Positions 5,674 through 9,345 of a stretch of 9,345 bases of DNA are shown one piece after another. This DNA is from Alphaproteobacteria bacterium UBA2723 (lineage in GTDB: Bacteria > Pseudomonadota > Alphaproteobacteria > RF32 > CAG-239): assembly GCA_002353835.1 (NCBI GenBank), contig DEKL01000003.1, positions 25,199 to 34,543 on the forward strand. The letters are read 5' to 3'. Position 1 is the first letter of the stretch; each line of letters begins with the position of its first letter. The notes under the pieces were generated by a model, which worked only from the letters and a program-made list of their open reading frames with translations, made no database searches and had not been told where the DNA came from. The position numbers and the translations under genes were made by a program.

Positions 5674-6730
5674 ATTTAACCTGCTCTAAAAACGCTCTGA
5701 TTTTATGGTAATTCCGACAAGATTTTAGCTCTTGCGCGTTATATATATCAAAAGTTCTGTATGCCTCATACGCTTCAACAGCGCCGGCGCCATAAGGTGC
5801 ACCATGCCGCTGTAAATTAGATATACCGACAAATATAAGCCCGAGCCAATAATCATTCATGAACATTTGTGCACGCCTACCGGCAGATTTATATTCATCA
5901 GACTTTTGAAATTCTGCCAAAGTTATACGGCTTTCTTTTAATATTCTGGCGCTTTTGGAAACGCTGTCCGCTCTGTTTCTATAATCGTAAACGGGAATAT
6001 TCATCACGGCAATAAACGGATTATGAGCGTAAGCCTTAAAAACAAAAGAGATATCCTCTCCTATGCCGTTATTAAAAGTAATGTTATACTTGTTAATGAA
6101 ATCCCTAAGGAAAAATCTGGCTCTTACACCGCCTTCATCATAAAATAAATCGCTATAAGCATCCTTTGCATAAAAAGGGGAAAACAGGGCTAATTTTTCC
6201 AAAGAACGATTTGGGTATCTGTTAATGTCTAAAACAAACTTAGCCGCTTCTTCGCCTTTTGTTTGCTTAACCCACTCTTTGTCATAAACATCATAAAAGT
6301 TTGTCAGCAAAACATCCGGTTTATCCTTTTTTAAATAAGGAATTGCCAAATCAAAAGTATCAGGCTCAATCCAATCATCATCATCAACAAAAGTGATATA
6401 TTTGTTAGATGCGTGTTTAATGCCTGTATTACGTGCTCCGGCGATTCCCTGGTTCTTTTGGTCAATAATTTTTAGGTTGGAATGCTTTTGGGCATATTGT
6501 TGCAAAATATCCAAAGATTTGTCTGTTGAGCCGTCATTTACGGCAATAACTTCAAAAGTACCGGACTGTTCAAAGATACTGTCTAAACACTGTTTCAAAT
6601 ACTTCTCGGCATTATAGACCGGAATAATAACGCTGATGGTTATACGATTTTGATACCAATGCCATGTAGCCAAGGTTGCAGCAACTAAAATAAAGGCTAC
6701 CCACAATATATTTTTAATTTTTCCGGCCAT
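5657..6730 (-). CDS. Membrane-anchored family 2 glycosyltransferase
   Basis: 357 residues. A single hydrophobic helix (about residues 8-24) precedes a GT-A fold domain: SVIIPVYN (33-40), VNDGSTD (64-70), GIAGARNTG (95-103) and the metal- and nucleotide-sugar-binding FVDDDDW (114-120). GED at 224-226 is in the place of the acceptor-side acidic motif that supplies the catalytic base. The remaining ~130 residues are helical and polar without a recognised domain. The protein probably transfers a sugar from a nucleotide donor at the inner membrane, for polysaccharide or lipid-linked glycan synthesis; donor and acceptor cannot be read from sequence. AGGGA at 6738-6742 is 7 bases before ATG 6730. 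The gene follows DUF58 by 15 bases and so is the third gene of the moxR unit. Its stop lies inside the murA 3' end. Confidence 0.85.
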   Translation of the reverse strand: MAGKIKNILWVAFILVAATLATWHWYQNRITISVIIPVYNAEKYLKQCLDSIFEQSGTFEVIAVNDGSTDKSLDILQQYAQKHSNLKIIDQKNQGIAGARNTGIKHASNKYITFVDDDDWIEPDTFDLAIPYLKKDKPDVLLTNFYDVYDKEWVKQTKGEEAAKFVLDINRYPNRSLEKLALFSPFYAKDAYSDLFYDEGGVRARFFLRDFINKYNITFNNGIGEDISFVFKAYAHNPFIAVMNIPVYDYRNRADSVSKSARILKESRITLAEFQKSDEYKSAGRRAQMFMNDYWLGLIFVGISNLQRHGAPYGAGAVEAYEAYRTFDIYNAQELKSCRNYHKIRAFLEQVKFNQPL

Positions 6731-6745
6731 ATCAACGTCCCTAAA

Positions 6746-7672
6746 TTATAAAATTTTCAGTTGTTTGTATAAAGGTCTATCTGTGCGGATATTTAAATAG
6801 TGACAGCCAAAGCGTTTGCAAAAATTCTCCATATTTTTCCTTTTATCCGCAAAATAGTAGTAGTAAGCGCGCTTAAAAGTTTCCGGCGAAGAGTCAAAAA
6901 CCAATTTTTCACCATTATATTCTGCCGAATACTCTCCGGATTGCGGTGGTACTTCTTCAATAACATCATAAATATCAATACAATATATTTGGCAACGTTT
7001 TGTCAGTGCAACTAAAGCTTTTAAGGCTGTAATGTACTTAAAATCACTCAAGATAAATAATGTGGCGTGACTTTTTATGGCAAAACGCAATAATTGCAAA
7101 GATTCGGTAATGTTAACGTTTGATGTATCTTCTTTGGCAGATTGTATGGCATCCAAACTTGCCTCGGAAATAGCATTAAATATTGCCATCAGATTTTTTT
7201 GGTTGCTTTGCGGTTTAAAGACTTTTGTTTCTTTACCCGTGCACAAGATAAGTCCGAAACGGTCTTTATTGGTTAAACTTTGCCAACCGAGCAATGCTGC
7301 CAATTTTGCTGCCGCAACAGATTTTAATTCTTTCTTAGTCCCGAAAAGCATGTAAGGAGAAAGGTCTAAGATAACATAGACTTCACGGTCCTTTTCTTCC
7401 GAAAATACTTTAGTATAGGTATCATTTTTACGCGCGGTAACACGCCAGTCTATATCACGGACATCATCACCGAAACCATACGCACGGACTTCTTCCAATT
7501 CCATACCGCGCCCCTTAAAAGCAGAGCGGATATCGCCGACTTTATCAGATGTTATATGGTTGTGTCTGCGCTTGATATAAGGCAGATATTTTTTTTGTTC
7601 AATCAGCTCGGAAACGCTGACATAAAGCCCGTTTGTTTTATTCTCTGAAGTATTTTCTTTCTTAAAGAACAT
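6746..7672 (-). CDS. DUF58 protein, von Willebrand A-like, partner of MoxR
   Basis: 308 residues, no signal peptide or membrane segment. The DUF58 signature occupies about residues 54-81: GRGMELEEVRAYGFGDDVRD followed by IDWRVTAR. A von Willebrand A-like domain follows, starting VILDLSPYM (100-108). Its MIDAS-type site reads D103-L-S105-P-Y107, so the second Ser of DxSxS is Tyr and metal binding may be altered. DUF58 proteins are usually encoded next to MoxR ATPases and are thought to work with them as chaperones or assembly factors; the client is unknown here. ATG 7672 is preferred because AGGGG (7681-7685) lies 8 bases before it; a GTG at 7696 in frame has no ribosome site. It starts 23 bases after the moxR stop, in one operon. 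Confidence 0.9.
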   Translation of the reverse strand: MFFKKENTSENKTNGLYVSVSELIEQKKYLPYIKRRHNHITSDKVGDIRSAFKGRGMELEEVRAYGFGDDVRDIDWRVTARKNDTYTKVFSEEKDREVYVILDLSPYMLFGTKKELKSVAAAKLAALLGWQSLTNKDRFGLILCTGKETKVFKPQSNQKNLMAIFNAISEASLDAIQSAKEDTSNVNITESLQLLRFAIKSHATLFILSDFKYITALKALVALTKRCQIYCIDIYDVIEEVPPQSGEYSAEYNGEKLVFDSSPETFKRAYYYYFADKRKNMENFCKRFGCHYLNIRTDRPLYKQLKIL

Positions 7673-7680
7673 CAGTTGAG

Positions 7681-7685
7681 CCCCT
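7681..7685 (-). promoter_or_regulatory. Ribosome binding site that sets the DUF58 start
   Basis: On the minus strand AGGGG is spaced 8 bases from ATG 7672. It supports that start over the in-frame GTG at 7696, which would overlap the end of moxR. Confidence 0.55.
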
Positions 7686-7695
7686 AAACAAAACA

Positions 7696-8685
7696 CTACG
7701 GCAGTGGAACCAATTTTAGTAAAGAAGTTATAATATCGTCTGTGGTAATTCCCTCGGCTTGCGCCTCAAAGCTTAAGATAATACGATGGCGCAACACATC
7801 ATAAATAACGGAGTGGATATCTTCCGGTGTCACGAAATCTCGGCCGTCAAGCCATGCATTGATTTTGGCACATTTATCAAGAGCAATGGTGGCACGCGGG
7901 CTTGCTCCGTATAAAATTTTATCTTTTAATGAAATATCATATTTAGCCGGTTGACGGGTAGCAATAATCAGTTGTACCAAATATTCTTCCAGCGCCTCGC
8001 TGACGTGCATGGAAAGAACTTCACGTCTTGCTGCCAAAATATCTTCTATGGTAATCTTCCCAACCGTTTTATTAAATTCCTGCCAATCTTCGTCTTTTTC
8101 CTTAACATTGATTTGTTCGGAACGCACTAATTTCAAGATTTTATGCTCTACATCAGCCCCCGGTTGACCGATTTTGATATACATTAAGAAACGATCCAGT
8201 TGTGCTTCCGGCAAGTTGTATGTCCCTTCCTGTTCTATAGGGTTTTGTGTTGCTAAAACCAAAAACAACTCCGGTAATTTATATTGATTTCCCCCGACAC
8301 TGACTTGTCTTTCCGCCATAGCTTCCAATAAAGCGGATTGAACTTTTGCCGGCGCACGGTTAATTTCATCTGCCAACACCATATTAGCAAAAATAGGGCC
8401 TTTTCTAAATTCAAATTCACCGCGCTCGGCAATATAAATATCACTACCGGTAATATCAGAAGGCAATAAATCCGGCGTAAATTGGATTCGGTTATAAGTT
8501 GCTTTAATACATTCGGAAAGCGTTTTAATTGCCTTTGTTTTAGCAAGTCCCGGCGCGCCTTCCAAAAGCGCATGACCATCAGCCAAAAGCGTGATAATTA
8601 ACTTCTGCACTAAATCTTTTTGCCCGATAATGCGACTATCCAAATATTTTTGCAAACCGATTATTTTATCTTTAACTTCGCTCAT
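7696..8685 (-). CDS. MoxR-family AAA+ ATPase
   Basis: 329 residues, the normal MoxR length. Walker A is GAPGLAKT (43-50), Walker B MVLADEIN (102-109), sensor 1 ATQNP (145-149) followed by GTYNLPEAQLDRF (154-166) with a conserved Arg, and sensor 2 GASPRA (260-265). The C-terminal helical lid ends at DDIITSLLKLVPLP. MoxR ATPases form hexameric rings and act in maturation or assembly of protein complexes together with von Willebrand A-domain partners, here the DUF58 product next in the operon. ATG 8685 is chosen: GGGGG at 8691-8695 is 5 bases upstream, and the protein from there begins as usual for the family; a TTG at 8739 would add 18 atypical residues. The gene is divergent from the uvrD-type gene. 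Confidence 0.95.
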   Translation of the reverse strand: MSEVKDKIIGLQKYLDSRIIGQKDLVQKLIITLLADGHALLEGAPGLAKTKAIKTLSECIKATYNRIQFTPDLLPSDITGSDIYIAERGEFEFRKGPIFANMVLADEINRAPAKVQSALLEAMAERQVSVGGNQYKLPELFLVLATQNPIEQEGTYNLPEAQLDRFLMYIKIGQPGADVEHKILKLVRSEQINVKEKDEDWQEFNKTVGKITIEDILAARREVLSMHVSEALEEYLVQLIIATRQPAKYDISLKDKILYGASPRATIALDKCAKINAWLDGRDFVTPEDIHSVIYDVLRHRIILSFEAQAEGITTDDIITSLLKLVPLP

Positions 8686-8710
8686 CTGTGCCCCCAAATG
8701 TTTTATTTCT

Positions 8711-8739
8711 GTTCTAAAAATAAATAAAATACTTTTCAA
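8711..8739 (-). promoter_or_regulatory. Candidate promoter of the moxR-DUF58-glycosyltransferase unit
   Basis: On the minus strand TTGAAA (8739-8734) and TAGAAC (8716-8711) are 17 bases apart, each a partial match to consensus. The start would be near 8704, leaving a leader of about 20 bases before ATG 8685. Confidence 0.45.
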
Positions 8740-8760
8740 TAAGAAAATATACGCTATAAA
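8733..8760 (+). promoter_or_regulatory. Candidate promoter of the uvrD-type gene
   Basis: TTTTCA (8733-8738) and TATAAA (8755-8760) are 16 bases apart; TATATA at 8763-8768 is an alternative -10. The -35 overlaps that of the divergent moxR promoter, so the two units could compete for polymerase. Confidence 0.35.
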
Positions 8761-8806
8761 GCTATATATAGGGTTCTAGGGATAAAAAAACAAGAAAATT
8801 TATAAG

Positions 8807-9345
8807 ATGAGTAACATTTTTGATTTTAACGACGACGATGATAATTTAGAAACCGCGCCCGTCTATGATAATATCAGCGCATTAAAACCAACTCCGGCAT
8901 TTATGGCAGACCTTAATCCGGAGCAAAAAGAAGCTGTTTTAAAAACAGAAGGACCATTACTTGTTTTAGCCGGTGCAGGTACCGGTAAAACAAAAGTTTT
9001 AACCACACGTTTAGCCTATATCTTAAATAACAATAACGTGCGCCCGTGGAATTGCTTAGTGGTAACATTTACCAACCGCGCCGCCAATGAGATGAAAGAA
9101 CGTGTTCGCCAGTTTATCGGCGATACGGTAAATTCTGTTTGGCTCGGCACGTTTCACAGCATTTGCGTTAAAATTTTGAGAAGATATCCGGAGTTGGCGG
9201 GATTAAAGCCAAACTTTACCATTTTGGGTGAGGATGACCAAAAAAGAGTCATCAAAAAAGTTCTACAAGATAACAATATTGATGAAAAGCAATACACCCC
9301 ACAAGCCGTATTGGAGAAAATTTCCCGATATAAAGACAAGGGTTT
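8807..9345 (+). CDS. UvrD/PcrA-type superfamily 1 DNA helicase (3' partial)
   Basis: The first 179 residues are visible and the frame is open at the right edge. An acidic N-terminal tail (FDFNDDDD at residues 5-12) precedes the Q motif LNPEQKEAV. Then come motif I AGAGTGKT (Walker A, about 59-66), motif Ia VTFTNRAANEMKERV and motif Ib GTFHSICVKILRR. These define a 3'-5' SF1A helicase of the UvrD/PcrA/Rep group, acting in nucleotide excision and mismatch repair and in clearing proteins from DNA. The acidic tail is common in alphaproteobacterial UvrD. Motifs II-VI lie outside the window, so UvrD, PcrA and Rep cannot be told apart with certainty. ATG 8807 has only a weak ribosome site, but the upstream frame offers no better start. 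Confidence 0.9.
   Translation, partial: MSNIFDFNDDDDNLETAPVYDNISALKPTPAFMADLNPEQKEAVLKTEGPLLVLAGAGTGKTKVLTTRLAYILNNNNVRPWNCLVVTFTNRAANEMKERVRQFIGDTVNSVWLGTFHSICVKILRRYPELAGLKPNFTILGEDDQKRVIKKVLQDNNIDEKQYTPQAVLEKISRYKDKG

Noticed and set aside
9154..9339. Minus-strand and alternative-frame open frames of 60-110 codons throughout the window.
   Set aside because: They lie inside well-supported genes in other frames, lack ribosome sites and show no recognisable family features.
1..9345. CRISPR arrays, insertion sequences, phage or toxin-antitoxin genes.
   Set aside because: No regularly spaced repeats, transposase-like frames, terminal inverted repeats or phage-type genes were seen. The tRNA has no integrase beside it and no repeated tRNA end was noticed.

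Overview
The window looks like chromosomal DNA of a low-GC, AT-rich alphaproteobacterium. The lineage call is an inference. It rests on MurA (active-site stretch LPGGCAIGARP and C-terminal DRGYEKLEEKL), on the Asp-rich N-terminus of the UvrD-type helicase, on the tRNA-Gly body and on the MoxR-DUF58 pair. A host-associated or gut-type alphaproteobacterium would fit the base composition, but nothing here proves it.

Layout, left to right. (1) Positions 2-2399, plus strand: a multi-spanning GT-C-like membrane protein, cut by the left edge, followed by a UbiA-superfamily prenyltransferase closest to decaprenyl-phosphate phosphoribosyltransferases. Together they suggest a polyprenyl-phosphate-pentose donor feeding a membrane glycosyltransferase. 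(2) Positions 2402-3505, minus strand: an isolated PilT/DotB-like secretion ATPase with no pilus or secretion partner in view. (3) Positions 3506-4230: a non-protein region. It holds a candidate structured RNA with its own promoter on the plus strand, a bidirectional terminator, and a minus-strand tRNA-Gly(GCC) with an unusual T-loop. (4) Positions 4231-5673, plus strand: a 43-residue, highly charged protein with a perfect AGGAGG, then murA, the first committed step of peptidoglycan synthesis. (5) Positions 5657-8685, minus strand: a tight three-gene unit read moxR, DUF58, membrane-anchored family 2 glycosyltransferase. The last gene overlaps the 3' end of murA by 17 bases. (6) From 8807 to the right edge, plus strand: the N-terminal part of a UvrD/PcrA-type helicase, divergent from moxR across a short spacer that can carry back-to-back promoters.

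Functionally, much of the window concerns the cell envelope: lipid-linked sugar transfer, MurA, a GT2 enzyme, and a MoxR/DUF58 pair of the kind usually tied to folding or assembly of envelope or metal-dependent proteins. The least explained piece is the roughly 300-base RNA-like stretch before the tRNA. It has several stems, a possible pseudoknot, mutually exclusive pairings and an intrinsic terminator, but I cannot match it to a known RNA family.
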